This document shows positions 22,297 through 34,950 of a stretch of DNA of 64,000 bases, in pieces. Each line of letters begins with the position of its first letter. The stretch's first letter is position 1. Source of the DNA: Lottia gigantea (Eukaryota > Mollusca > Gastropoda > Lottiidae); the NCBI RefSeq assembly GCF_000327385.1, contig NW_008710566.1, positions 978,053 to 1,042,052 of the forward strand. Direction: 5' to 3'. The position numbers and the translations under genes are program-made. The notes below the pieces were generated by a model. The model had not been told where the DNA came from. It worked only from the letters and a program-made list of their open reading frames with translations, and ran no database searches.

Positions 22297-22630
22297 GCTT
22301 AAGAGTCGTGTTCTGTCAAGGGCATTACGAGTCTTCCACTTGCAGCCCTTGATCCGTATAAGTCATATTTTTGTCACCACATTTGATTAGTAATTTTCGT
22401 TCTCAACCAATAAGATTCATTATAGCAAAATATTGCACGAAAATGATTCTTCGGAGCTGTAAAGTTATGAGGACGTATATTTCCGTATCCATCTCCGTCG
22501 ATCCGTCGGTCCTTTCGTCCACAATAGGTTTGTTGTCTAGGTTGATATGGGTGAGATCTATTGACTCTGGTCACCAACCGGTAAACGTTTACAAGCCTTG
22601 ATATACTGAGAATATAAGGTAAGTGGGCGT

Positions 22631-22998
22631 TGCCGCGGTGGCTCAGTGAGTTAGACGCTTGTTCGCTAACCTGAAAGTCCAGGGTTCAATCCTGGCATAG
22701 GTCGAGATAATACCTTCGGATTTTTCAACCCGGTTTCCCCCTGTCAGTGATGCAGGTAAGAGGGGCTGACATGGAAAACGCGTCTAGTTGATCGGATGGG
22801 ACAATAAATCGAGGCCCCATGTGCTACAGGCTGTGCACGTTTAAGATCCATCGACAGTTGGAAATCGAAAAAGAGCAGGCTAATGCCACTGTCCTTGAAA
22901 AATTTCCCTCATTGCACCCTGCATGGCGTTGCCCGTCTTCATTAGCCCACATGGTACAGAGAAGTAGGACGTAAAACTCCATTCAATTCATTTCATTT
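22631..22998 (+). mobile_element. tRNA-derived SINE, copy 5, with perfect 14-base target duplication
   Basis: Full-length insert. AGGTAAGTGGGCGT at 22617-22630 is repeated exactly at 22999-23012, directly after the tail. This defines the element's true ends and shows LINE-type target-primed insertion. Confidence 0.96.
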
Positions 22999-23012
22999 AG
23001 GTAAGTGGGCGT

Positions 23013-24213
23013 ATCTTTTTTGGCAACAACTTGCTACCTGAAGGGTTACATGTGGACGACTCTTGGTCCCTTTGACAGAGCAAATGAGCTATATTATACA
23101 TATCCAACAAGACATTATAAGCCTGCTGTAAAGGCATGTCATGCTGTATCCAAAACATCTACCCCCTTTGCGATTGTGTTTCTCGCGTATTTGAATCGGG
23201 AATAAAAAATTTTTATTGAGTTGATCTGAACTTGTTGGCCTCCTATCTCGACTTATTCTGTTCCCTTATAGACAGATTTGATGTCGACCCAAAGGCTATA
23301 GAAGGCCTATAGGAAAATGATTGGTCGAATCGGTGACCAATCCATTCTTTACATGTCGTGAGATCTGGGATGAGTGAAGAAACGCATGGAAAATGAACAG
23401 AAAGATCAAAACGCCTGTTTACATTGGCGTTCTGTGATCTGGGCCAGGCCCGCTTTAAACGAAAATAAGCGTTCGCTCTCTAATCAAAAAGATTACAAAA
23501 GGTCCACAAGGATCCAAAAGGGCGGACAATAACAATAATTTTCGATCGATTCGATACGTAAGTTGTAAACCCTGCACCTCTTATTGCGGTGCCAGGCCCC
23601 GATTAAATTGGCTCGCTTTATTCCGTTTACACTAGTAAAATTCACCGGAGCCGAGTGTAAAAGTGGTAATCTTTAAATAAGTACATTGCCTACTATCTCG
23701 GATTTATTGATCTTTCTTCATGTTTAGTTCTTAGCAAAATGATATAAAAAAAAATTAATTAATTATTGAAATCGATAAAACAAAACAAAGTAAATTTTAA
23801 GACGCTTTGTTAAAAAAATTCGTGCAATATTTTAAGTGATAAAAAAATACATAAAAAAAATACATAAAAAAACCACATTGCACAGAATTTCATTGGACTG
23901 ACGTGCAATAATTTGAGCAAACAATATGACGAGTAAGTAAGCCTAAGTATACTCGATACCAAGTAAGTTTCGTTGAAAAAAAGAAGAGAAATCGTGCCTT
24001 TTGGTGAGCAAACAATATGACAAATAAGTAAGTATTCAAATAAGGTGTCCAATATCAATCAAAAACAACGCAGATATGGAATTTGAAATTTGAAAAGTGT
24101 CAAAGGTATTTGAAATTGCACTTCACTAAGGATACGAAAATATGTCAAATTTGGGATTTGGGTTAACTTCTAAATCTACCACAAGATTAAATTTAAAAAA
24201 AATATGCGTCGGT
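23013..24213. other. Intergenic region between HPGD and the minus-strand D8C gene
   Basis: No gene seen. About 23380-23660 is richer in GC, with phrases such as CTGTTTACATTGGCG, CTGGGCCAGGCCCG and CCGAGTGTAAAAG. These resemble the inverted-repeat elements at 55694 and 59954, so it may be a decayed copy. AT-rich sequence follows. Confidence 0.4.
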
Positions 24214-27200
24214 CTAAGCTTTACTAGCTCCATTAATGAGGGCCGGTTGGAACATGGCGTAATTATAGCTTCTTCTTTTCCTGAAAAAAGGCACATGAAA
24301 TGAAATGATAATGAATCACAAAAAGATGAATAAAAATACGTTTATAACCAGACAGAAATAGTTGCGTCTAAGTACGTCCTGCGTCCACATTTTCAACATT
24401 TTCAACATTGCATGTAAGTATGCTTATCTTGAGCGTCACCTGCTTAATTCAATTCCTTAGATTCATTACAGACCAGGGATCCGCGGTGGCTCAGTGAGTT
24501 AGACGCTTGATCGCTAAATTGAAGGTCCAGGGTTCAATCCCGACATAGGTCGAGATAATACCTTCGGATTTTTCAATCCGGTTCCCCCCTGTCAGTGATG
24601 TAGGTAAGAGGGGCTGACATAGAGATAGCGTCTAGTCGTTCGGATGGAACAATAAACCGAGGCTCCATGTACTACAGGCTGTGCACGTTAAACATCCCTG
24701 ACAGTTGGAAATTGAAATAGAGTAGGATAATGCTGGCAAAATTACTCTCATTGCACACTACACGGTGTCTTCATTAGCCCACATGGTGCAGAAAAGTAGG
24801 ACGTAAAACTCCATTCATTTTTTTTTTCATGACTCACCTGCATTTGCAGAGTGCCATTGCTGAAACGGTGACAACTGTAATGGCTACGAGTAATAGAGTA
24901 ACACCGGAGAGTATGGTATTTCTTCTGGATAATCGAAGAACTGAAAATAAGAGATTAGTATCAATTTCATTCAAGTGATACTACGTCTTAGAATGAACAT
25001 AAAATTTAAGTTCTGAAGAATGGTCAATATGAGTATAAAATCTAGAAAATTCATAAAACTAAGTAATTATTGAAAAACTCTTAATCTTAATATTAAGCGT
25101 TTTTCAATAGTTAATTGCATTTTTATTAAGTTTTTTGGATTTATCGGATTATATAAGGATCCTGTTATGTTATTTATGACACCAGGTATATCTACTGATG
25201 AATATATGCTCTTATTGGCCAAGTTTAAAATGTTTAAATTTTATTTTTATTCTAAGACGTAGTATCCCTTTAATTCACATTTATATATTTTTTTTTCTAA
25301 TTTTTTAATCACCGTAAGATTAGTAGCAATTTCATTAATCTACAAATATTTCGTCTGTTTTTTCTGTGGATACTTGACAAAATAAAATATCCGGTATGGT
25401 GAATCAAGTAAAAAAAAAAAAACATATTGAATCAAGGTAAGAAAAATCATTATATTTCTCAGTTAGAATAACAAAATGTTTTCAATGGCGTTACAAATCC
25501 TAAATAGTTAATTACTATTAATAACAAGTCGAGTCCCAAATTTCGGAAAGATCCTTGACTTGTTCGGGAAAGGCCTTATGAGTTTCTACTTACGGTGTCT
25601 GTATCTTCTCTCCCAATCATCTGCTGGACGTGGTTCATAGGTAGTTGAGTACCACCAAGGACGAGTGGTTCTATCCCACCAAGGACGAGTGGTTCTGTCC
25701 CACCAAGGTTGGGTGGTTCTGTCCCACCAAGGACGAGTGGTTCTGTCCCACCAAGGGCGAGTGGTTCTTTCCCAATAAGGTCGTGTGGTCCTGTCCCACC
25801 AAGGTCGTGTGGTCCTGTCCCACCAAGGTTGGGTGGTTCTGTCCCACCAAGTACGAGTGGTTCTTTCCCAATAAGGCCGGGTGGTCCTGTCCCACCAAGG
25901 TTGGGTGGTTCTGTCCCACCAAGTACGAGTGGTTCTTTCCCAATAAGGTCGTGTGGTCCTGTCCCACGAAGGACGAATGGTTGTTTCCCAATACGAACGC
26001 GTGGTCGCGCCATTTTCTCCATGTCCATGCATACCCTGGCCAGTTGTGGGAGTTTGACTCTTATGTGGACATTCCTTGCTGTTTCCTAAAACAAAAGACA
26101 TATTATGATTGTCTCTGAATGTGGTCCGTAGTGTCTTGATCCGAAATCCTAATTCAAATCATGACGTCACTATCGCAAGTACCATTAACTGGCTATGTCC
26201 CCTACATATATGATAGTTTAAAATAATTTTCGGAATCTCTAACGGTAACCATATTTCCAAATATAGCTGGCCTAGTGTGTCCCTTTTTTTAAAAAAGAAT
26301 TAATTTGGCATCATGAAATGACCTCTTTTCAGTTTGAAATGTAATTATAGTATACGATCTTACCGAAGCAGTAGCGAGTAGAACAATCCTGGGTTGGTGC
26401 TAGATAATAAGCATAAAAAGACGTGCAGTTTAGGACGAAGATCGGAAATGTCTTTTCACAACAGCCGGATGTTCCGGCCATACACACTGTCAACTCTACG
26501 ATATCTTCACTTACTGATGGCAGAGAGCCTGAAATAGATTGAATGGATATAAATGTTTAATGAGAGTCAAAATACACAGTTTGGATACAATTAATGAATG
26601 AGAGTCAAAAATAGATTGATTGGATACAATTAATGAATGAGAGTCAAAAATAGATTGTTTGGATACAATTAATGAATTAGAGTCAAAAATAGATTGTTTG
26701 GATACAATTAATGAATGAGTTAAAAATAGATTGATTGGATACAATTAATGAGAGTCAATTAGATTGTTTGGATACAATCAACGAATGAGAGTCAAAAATA
26801 TCAATGAATGATTGATTGAATAGATTGATTGGATACAATTAATGAACTGTTTGGATACAATAAATGAATGAGAGTCAATTAGATTGTTTGGATACAATCA
26901 ACGAATGAGAGTCAAAAATATCAATGAATGATTGATTGAATAGATTGATTGGATACAATTAATGAACTGTTTGGATACAATAAATGAATGAGAGTCAAAA
27001 ATAGATTGCTTGGATACAATTAATGAGAGTCAATTAGATTGTTTGGATACAATCAATGAATGAGAGTCAAAAATATCAATGAATGAGAGTCAAAAATATC
27101 AATGAATGAGAGTCAAAAATAGATTGTTTGGAATGAGAGTCAAAAATAGATTGTTTGGATACAATTAAAGAATTAGAGTCAAAAATAGATTGTTTGGATA

Positions 27201-30200
27201 CAATTAAAGAATTAGAGTCAAAAATAGATTGTTTGGATACAATTAATGAGAGTCAATTAGATTGTTTGGATACAATCAATGAATGAGAGTCAAAAATATC
27301 AATGAATGAGAGTAAAAATAGATTGTTTGGATACAATTAATGAATTAGAGTCAAAAATAGATTGTTTGGATACAATAATGAATGAGTCAAAAATAGATTG
27401 TTTGGATACAATTAATGAATGAGAGTCAAAAATTGATTGTTTGGATACAATTAATGAGAGTCAATTAGATTGTTTGGATACAATCAATCCAATTTTTGAA
27501 TGAGAGTCAAAAATAGATTGTTTGGATTGAGAGTCAAAAATAGATTGTTTGGATATAATTAATGAATGAGTCAAAAATAGATTGATTGGATACAATTAAT
27601 GAATGAGAGTCAAAAATAGATTGTTTGGATACAATTAATGAATTAGAGTCAAAATTAGATTGATTGAATACAATTAATGAATTAGAGTCAAAAATAGACT
27701 GTTTGGATACAATTAATGAATGAGAGTCAAAAATAGATTGATTGGATACAATTAATGAATTAGAGTCAAAAATAGACTGTTTGGATACAATTAATGAATG
27801 AGAGTCAAAAATAGATTGTTTGGATACAATTAATGAGAGTCCATTAGATTGTTTGGATACAATCAATGAATGAGAGTCAAAAATATCAATGAATGAGAGT
27901 CAAAAATAGATTGTTTGGATATAATTAATGAATGAGAGTCAAAAATAGATTGATTGGATACAATTAATGAATTAGAGTCCAAAAAAGACTGTTTAGATGG
28001 ATACAATTAATGAATGAGTCAAAAATAGATTGTTTGGATACAATTAATGAATTAGAGTCAAAATCGATTGTTTGGATACAATTAATGAATGAGTCAAAAA
28101 TAGATTGATTGGATACAATTAATGAATTAGAGTCAAAAATAGATTGTTTGGATACAATTAATGAATGAGAGTCAAAAATAGATTGATTGGATACAATTAA
28201 TGAACTGTTTGGATACAATAAATGAATGAGAGTCAAAAATATCAATGAATGAGAGTCAAAAATAGATTGTTTGGAATGAGAGTCAAAGATAGATTGTTTG
28301 GATACAATTAATGAATGAGAGTCAAAAATAGATTGTTTGGATACAATTAATGAATGAGAGTCAAAAATAGATTGTTTGGATACAATTAATGAATGAGAGT
28401 CAAAATTAGATTGTTTGGATACAATTAATGAATGAGAGTCAAAAATAGATTGTTTGGTTAGAGTTAAAAATAGATTGTTTGGATACAATTAATGAATGAG
28501 AGTCAAAAATAGATTGTTTGGATACAATTAATGAATGAGAGTCAAACATAGATGGATTGGATACAATTAATGAATGAGATTCAAAAACAGATTGTTTGGA
28601 TACAACAATTAATGAATGAGAGTCAAAAATAGATTGACTGGATACAATAATTAACGAACTAGAGTCAAATATATATTGTTTGGATACAAGGATACAAGTC
28701 CAATAAATGAATTAGCGAAAAATAAATAAATATCTCACCGTTAAACCATAAAGGATTATTTGCCCCACACTGTCCAATTTCGGGGCAAACTGTCGGCATT
28801 TCGACCGGCTTGTAAACTGGGTCTGTATCGGAATTGGCGACTACCTTGTACCATCCTGCAGGTCTTTCACTGTCACAGAGACCCGGGTGCGCTTGCTGAC
28901 CACCCCTACAGGCCACGTCCCTTCCTCCATTGTCATACAGTGTTTGACTCACCCCACATACATCTATGCCTGAAATAAAATGGAGTTTTGCGTTACAGGA
29001 ATCTGATATGACCTTCAGTGGGGGTACTTACACGATAATGCTTTTAAAGACGGGTTTCCTTATTTTTTAGTGTCAAATTAAGCAAACTATTTGATTTATT
29101 GGTGTTTCTAATGAATTATCATGTATTCTTAATCATATCATTATGTTCTTATTACATATAAATAAATGTTTTAACCCATCATTAATGTCCATGTATATAC
29201 AGTCTGGATAAACAAAAGACTTTTTGACCTTTCTTGATCAGTCACTTATTAGAATTCTGCTGGTAATTCTCTTCTAATTTAGCTAATTATGAATTAATTA
29301 TAGACATGTGAGACAAACTGGTATTTTTATAAAGTAAGTTATTAGAACACCTCTACTTTCTATTAGCATTTTTATTTTCATAAATCAACATAAGGAACCC
29401 ATCTTTAACTCTTATTTGCAATCATCGAAAGATATTTATGGGACTGTAAAAAGGTTTTCTAAAATTATATGTGTTTCAGGGCACTTTACATCATTCAAAT
29501 TTTCCCTCATATGTCTGAAGTTCCTGCAAATAGATATATGATGTCATCAAACTTAGCGAAATTACAAGACATACAAACAACTCAGTGTAGACTCCTTAGA
29601 ATCCCTTTAACGTGCCCGTTGCACACAGGGCCTAGATTTATTGTTCAATCAAAAGTGTAACCTACATTAATAAATTATGCATGTCAGCATTCTAAAGCAT
29701 GCGCAATAAGACGCATAGAAAACCGGGTTTGTTCGTCTGCAAACACAATGACGTAGCATTATTATTATTGAGTAATATTCTATAAATAATCCCTGACTCA
29801 CTTCTGGTAAAAACAAGTCTATATTATCTGTTATTAGTCGGTCATGTGATATATCATTAGTAGGCCTATATAGACTATCGTTCAATATTATCATTAGACG
29901 TTTATTACAGACAACAAAACTGTTATTGACAGCAGATAATCTTGCTTATTACCAAAGTTCCGCTGGTAGAAATGGTTTTACAAAACTCATTTATCCATGT
30001 TAAGAAGGATGTTTCTTTATACCGCATTACTCCAGTCAACGTGTAAATGGGTAGCTGAGAGAACGGGTTCACAAAAAGCCAACCAAGCCATCTTTGTACG
30101 CTCTACCTGCTTTGTAAGGTTACGGATTATATTGTGCAATGAAGCGATATTCCCTATATTCATACAATGTACTATGCTATTTAATACAAACTGATACTTT

Positions 30201-30450
30201 TTGTCCCATCTAGGCACCCACATTTCAATTAACCCCGCCCATCCAATCCCACCCACCACCCATACTTGGCGTCTTCGTGAAAATGCAATAAAAAAAATTT
30301 AAATGCTCTCTATAAATGAAGACTAGAATAGTGTATTCGCTTATGAAGAAAACAACAAGATTTTGAATATAATTACGCCTACTCACGTTTTCCTTGTCCT
30401 AAATCCGCTCCAAATAGAGTGAGAACAAGGCATAATGTTAATTTTAACAT
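24214..30450 (-). CDS. Type I membrane protein: signal peptide, D8C domain, Trp/Thr-rich repeat stalk, one membrane span
   Basis: I assembled this gene from splice sites: exons 30450-30387, 28969-28739, 26528-26364, 26085-25594, 24940-24838 and 24280-24214, phases 1,1,1,1,2, total 373 residues. All junctions are GT-AG and the last exon closes with TAG at 24216-24214. Residues 1-20 are a signal peptide (MLKLTLCLVLTLFGADLGQG). Residues about 50-153 match the D8C domain of uromodulin, GP2 and OIT3: RPAGWYKV, EMPTVCPEIGQCGANNPLWFNG-type core, then CMAGTSGCC, VLNCTSFYAYYL and DCSTRYC. Residues about 190-315 are some fifteen octapeptides of the form W-W/Y-D/E-R-T-T-R/Q-P, a likely O-glycosylated stalk. 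A hydrophobic span (ILSGVTLLLVAITVVTVSAM) is followed by CKCRKRRSYNY and a 25-residue tail. D8C relatives act in secreted or surface glycoproteins; the role here is unknown. Every extracellular intron being phase 1 is typical of modular surface proteins. Confidence 0.82.
24478..24830 (+). mobile_element. tRNA-derived SINE, copy 6 (intron 5 of the D8C gene)
   Basis: Near full-length copy from CCGCGGTGGCTCAGTGAG to a T-rich tail. It lies antisense in the intron and its tail ends within 10 bases of the exon 5 splice donor (24837-24832). Confidence 0.9.
24970..25273. mobile_element. TTAA-flanked foldback MITE, family B, copy 2
   Basis: Termini TTCAAGTGATACTACGTCTT and AAGACGTAGTATCCCTTTAA; central palindrome GAAAAACTCTTAATC / TTAAGCGTTTTTC as in the copy at 9896. 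In intron 4 of the D8C gene. Confidence 0.82.
25640..25995 (-). repeat. Coding 24-base minisatellite (stalk of the D8C protein)
   Basis: About fifteen 24-base units on the plus strand read CACCAAGGACGAGTGGTTCT-like text with regular variants. On the minus strand each unit encodes one octapeptide WWDRTTRP or variant. Some units repeat as blocks of three, indicating recent unequal exchange. The other open frames across it are shadows. Confidence 0.9.
26530..28710. repeat. 39-base minisatellite filling intron 2 of the D8C gene
   Basis: Roughly fifty imperfect copies of a 39-base unit (ATTGTTTGGATACAATTAAT, then GAATGAGAGTCAAAAATAG) with insertions, partial units and a repeated block near 26755-26990. 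It ends just before exon 2. Minus-strand open frames rich in SLIVSKQSIFDS are artefacts. Confidence 0.96.
29044..29408 (-). mobile_element. TTAA-flanked MITE, family A, copy 6 (D8C gene intron 1)
   Basis: Complete copy with TTAA at both ends; termini AAGACGGGTTTCC and GGAACCCATCTTTAA. Confidence 0.86.
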
Positions 30451-32690
30451 CTTAATATTGTTTTTAACAGCAGAACCCTGTTAATTCTACTCTAATTCCT
30501 CCTGGTTACATGGTTTAACTTCCGTCTAGAGTAAAAGTAGGATATCACTGGACCCTTGATACGCTTCAAATCAATTCGAACGACTTTCAATGAGAACAAT
30601 GTTATTTTTATATACGTTAACCTACCGCATTACACAGGGCCTTGTTAATATTCTATATTGATTTCCGTCCATATTTACTTTCTGATTACTTAAGATTATT
30701 ACAGTTGAAATATGCTAACACACCTATTGATATACGTCAACCTAGCGTATTACCCAGGGCCTTGATAATATTTTATACTGGATGTATGCCCATATTTACT
30801 GTTTGATTATTGAACCCAAATATGCCCCTTCATACTTGGTATATTTTTGAAGGATATTTGTTTTATAAAGGCTATACGAGTCAGAAGACAATTTCTAGCA
30901 TAAAATTATTGTCAAATTCTAAAGACAAGGAAAAGATGAATGGAACAATAAACCGAGGACTCATGTGTCACGTAATGTGAACCATCTACAGATCAAAATC
31001 AAAACTGTCTGTATCACTTCCAGAGCGAAAATAGGACACTGGAACCCTATTTCAAAAAACATTACGAACGTGCTATATAATAACTTCAACAGATATGTTT
31101 GTATTATTTGAAGACGAACCTTGCCATGTTTTAAAAAAAACCCACACACATATATATATATATCTTCAATTAATGCAAACTGCTGAAGTTAGACTTGACT
31201 ACATAATATTTACTTTTCACGAGATATTATATTGTATTGCGTCATATCGCACCGATTTTTAATATTCTACGCCTCTGCATGAGTTAACCTAAAAATTATT
31301 TTAATGGAATATCAAATAGCACCATTTATATCACTGACACAGGACAATTGATAACAGTGGAACGATAAACAGCACGAGATAAATATCTAATACGTGCACG
31401 ATAGTGGGTTATAATATCAGTCAGTGTGCGAACAGTGGTGGTGTCAGGTTTACGTCCGAGGGGGGAGGGTAAAATATCTGAGATTGCCCGAATTTCTAAC
31501 CTAGTTATGAGATTTTTGCCCGATTTTGTCACTTAAGTCATCTTTTCTCATTTGTCTAATCTATACAAAACTATATACGTATCGGTTAACAGAGATATAT
31601 CAGACACTAACATGGTTGACCGACATTTAAATCACTACGCCAGACAAAATCAATCGATTTTTAAGAAAAAGGTCATAAATAATTCAACTACACATTCATA
31701 TCACATATACATGTATTTTCATTGGCTGCATGAATACACAGTTCGAGAAAGCCAAAGATGCATGTGTAAATTTTTGAACCAGCAAATAATTTTAGCCAAG
31801 GGGAAACAAGTTGTTATCCATGTTGTTTCTTTCTTTCTGTCAGTAATAATGGATAATAAACCAGGTAAATAATTATTTTGAGTGCCCAGATTTATTCAAG
31901 TTCAAAAAAGTTCTGATAATGATCTGAGAAAATATGTAACTGCGGACTTAAAATTCTATTTTGTTAGATTCATAAAGATACGGTGTATAATTTAGCATTA
32001 AAAAAATAACGAAACTAAAGTTGAAAGGGAATGTTTTCCAAAGAGGTTTCATCAGATTTGAGCTATTATGAAAACGAATCCACGTATCCTTTCCATAAAG
32101 AAATTGAATACGACGCATTTCTGATCATACCTCCTGAGGTTGAGCGGGATCGCTGTTAACACCGCAAGCGGAGCGGTACAGAGCGACACGCTAGAGAAAT
32201 TCGGCAGTATTTTTTACCGCTGGTAGTTAGCAGTTGTCCACTGTTCAATTAGCGTGGCAAAGAAGTCATAGGAACGCACATACGAAATCCTCCATAGCGA
32301 ATGATTGATTTCAAGTCGTTCTGCTCTGCTTTTATGTGAACGCATGGCCGCGCTGCTCCGCTACACCCTTCTCTGTGCCGCTCTGCTCTGTTTGATGTGT
32401 GAACGAACTCTAATGCATAAACTAAAAACGACATTTCGGAATGTATTAGGTTAGAGAGACGTTGTATAACCTAGATGTATTTCTACCTAGAAAAACATAG
32501 AAAACTGGTTTGACGAGCTATAAGTTTATTGTTCAATTATTGATTTCCTCAGTGCAATTTGACGTAAAGCGAGAATGATTTTCTTGGTCTTATTCACCAA
32601 GAATACATTCGTCTAAATAAATATATTCACCAAGAATACAGTCGTCTAAATCAGTTGATAGAGCCCAAAGTGAAATAGCTAAGTTAATCG
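30451..32690. other. Intergenic region, no gene seen
   Basis: Contains the D8C gene's upstream region. Two related segments, about 30611-30690 and 30728-30807 (TATACGTYAACCTA, CAGGGCCTTG), form a 117-base direct duplication. A SINE scrap lies at about 30935-31000. A 106-codon frame at 31552-31872 resembles nothing known to me. Around 32150-32400 there are GC-rich words (AAGCGGAGCGG; GCCGCTCTGCTCTG) that could be the ends of a decayed inverted-repeat element. Confidence 0.4.
30935..31000 (+). repeat. SINE internal scrap
   Basis: GATGAATGGAACAATAAACC, then GAGGACTCATGTG: matches the GGATGGGACAATAAACCGAGG block of the local SINE, with neither end preserved. Confidence 0.45.
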
Positions 32691-34950
32691 ATTTTCCAGG
32701 TGATAGAGCTCAAAGGTCATCGAACGTAGGACGTAAAACTCCATTCATTTAATTTCATTTCAAAGGTCATCGAAATCTTTCGATTTACCAGTTGATAGAG
32801 TTCAAAGTGAAACAGTCATCTAAGTCGTTCGATTTACCAGTTGATAGTGTCCCAAATGGATACAGTCGTCTTAATCGTTCGATTTACCAGTTGATAGAGC
32901 ACCAAATGGATACAGTAATCAAAATCATTTCACTTACCAGTTGATAGAGCTCTGATAGGTCATGTAAATCATTCGATTAACAAGCTGATAGAGCTCACAG
33001 GTCATCTTAATTATTCGATTAACCAGTTGATGGAGCTCAAAGGGATATAGCAATCTCCATAATTCGCCATAGGCATATCCAATGATAGAGCTCAAAGAGC
33101 TAAATACAGTTTAAATCGAGATCATTTGATTTACCGGTTGATAGAGCTCATTGTGATAGAGTCATCGAAATAATTTGATTTACCCGTAGATAGAGCTCAT
33201 AGTGATAGAGTGATAGAGCCATCGAAATCATTTAATTTACCAGTTGACAGAGCTCTGAGTGATAGAGTCATCTTAATGGTTCGATTAACTAGTTGATAGA
33301 GCTCAAAGGTGATACAACTATCTAAGTTAATCGATTTACCAGGTGATAGAGCTCAAAGGTCATCGAAATCATTCGATAAGCCAGTTGATGGAACTGAAAG
33401 GGATATAACCATCTAAGTCGTTCGAATTACCAGTTAATAGTGTCCAAAATGGATACAGTCATCCAAATCATTTCTGCAGTTGATAGAGTTCAAAGGTCAT
33501 CTAAAACATTCCATTTACCAGTTGATAGAGCTCAGAGTGATAGAGTCATCTTAATGGTCCGACTTAACAGTTGGTTGAGCTCAGAGTGATAGAGTCATAT
33601 TAATGGTTCGATTGACCTGTTGATAGAGCTCAGAGTGATAGAGTCATCTTAATGGTTCGACTTACCACTTGATTGAGCTTAAAGGTCATCTAAATCATTC
33701 GATTTACCAGTTGATAGAGCTCAGAGTGATAGAGTCATCTTAATGGTTTGATTTACCACTTGATAGAGCTCAGAGTGATAGAGTCATCTTAATGGTTCGA
33801 ATTACCAGTTGATTGAGCTCAAAGTTCATCTAAATCATTCGATTTACCAGTTGATAGAGCTCAGAGTGATGGAGTCATCTTGATGGTTTGATTTACCACT
33901 TGATAGAGCTCAGAGTGATAGAGTCATCTTAATGGTTCGAATTACCAGTTGATTGAGCTCAAAGTTCATCTAAATCATTCGATTTACCAGTTAATAGAGC
34001 TCAGAGTGATGGAGTCATCTTGATGGTTTGATTTACCACTTGATAGAGCTCAGAGTGATAGAGTCATCTTAATGGTTCGATTTACCAGTTGACAGAGCTC
34101 AAAGTGATAGAGTCATCTTAATGGTTCGATTTACCAGTTGATTCAGCCCAGAGTGATAGAGTCATCTTAATGGTTTGATTTGCCACTTGATAGAGCTCAG
34201 AGTGATAGAGTCATCTTAATGGTTCGATTTACCAGTTGACAGAGCTCAAAGTGACAGAGTCATCTTAATGGTTCGATTTGCCAGTTGACAGAGCTCAACG
34301 TGATAGAGTAATCTTAATGGTTCGATTTACTACTTGATTGAGCCGAGAGTGATAGAGCCATTTTAATGGTTCGATTTACCAGTTGACAGAGCTCAGAGTG
34401 ATAGAGTCATCTTAATGGTTCGATTTACCAGTTGACAGAGCTCAGAGTGATAGAGTCATCTTAATGGTTCGATTTACCAGTTGACAGAGCTCAGAGTGAT
34501 AGAGCCATTTTAATGGTTCGATTTAAAAGATGACAGAGCTCAGAGTGATAGAGTCATCTTAATGGTTCGATTTACTAGTTGATTGAGCCGAGAGTGATAA
34601 AGCCATTTTAATAGTTCGATTTACCAGTTGACAGAGCTCAGAGTGATAGAGTCATCTTAATGGTTCGATTTACTAGTTGATTGAGCCGAGAGTGATAAAG
34701 CCATTGTAATAGTTCGATTTACCAGTTGACAGAGCTCAGAGTGATAAAGCCATTGTAATAGTTCAATTTACCAGTTGACAGAGCTCAGAGTGATAAAGCC
34801 ATTTTAATAGTTCGATTTACCAGTTGACAGAGCTCAGAGTGATCTTAATGGTTTGATTTAACAGTTGATTGAGCTTAAAGGTCATCTAAATCAGTTGATA
34901 GAGCCCCGTAAAGATACAGTCATCTAAATCGCATCATTTACCAATTGATA
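32690..34950. repeat. 49-base minisatellite (GATAGAGCTCAGAGTG family)
   Basis: Long array of a unit of about 49 bases: GTTCGATTTACCAGTTGACA, GAGCTCAGAGTGATAGAGTC, ATCTTAATG. Units are divergent at the left (32690-33500) and nearly identical toward the right (34370-34520), with higher-order duplications near 33680-34060. No reading frame of interest. A SINE-tail scrap (GTAGGACGTAAAACTCC) lies at about 32725-32760. Confidence 0.95.

Noticed and set aside
25645-26118. Plus-strand open frames across the 24-base repeat (FCPTKDEW-like repeats)
   Set aside because: They are shadows of the minus-strand D8C gene; only the minus frame has matching splice sites and phases on both sides.
26511-28488. 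Minus-strand frames of SLIVSKQSIFDS repeats as a repetitive protein
   Set aside because: They are made by the 39-base intron minisatellite, shift frame repeatedly and lie between two well-defined exons.
31552-31872. 106-codon frame as a gene
   Set aside because: AT-rich, no motif, no conserved neighbour and no splice or promoter evidence.
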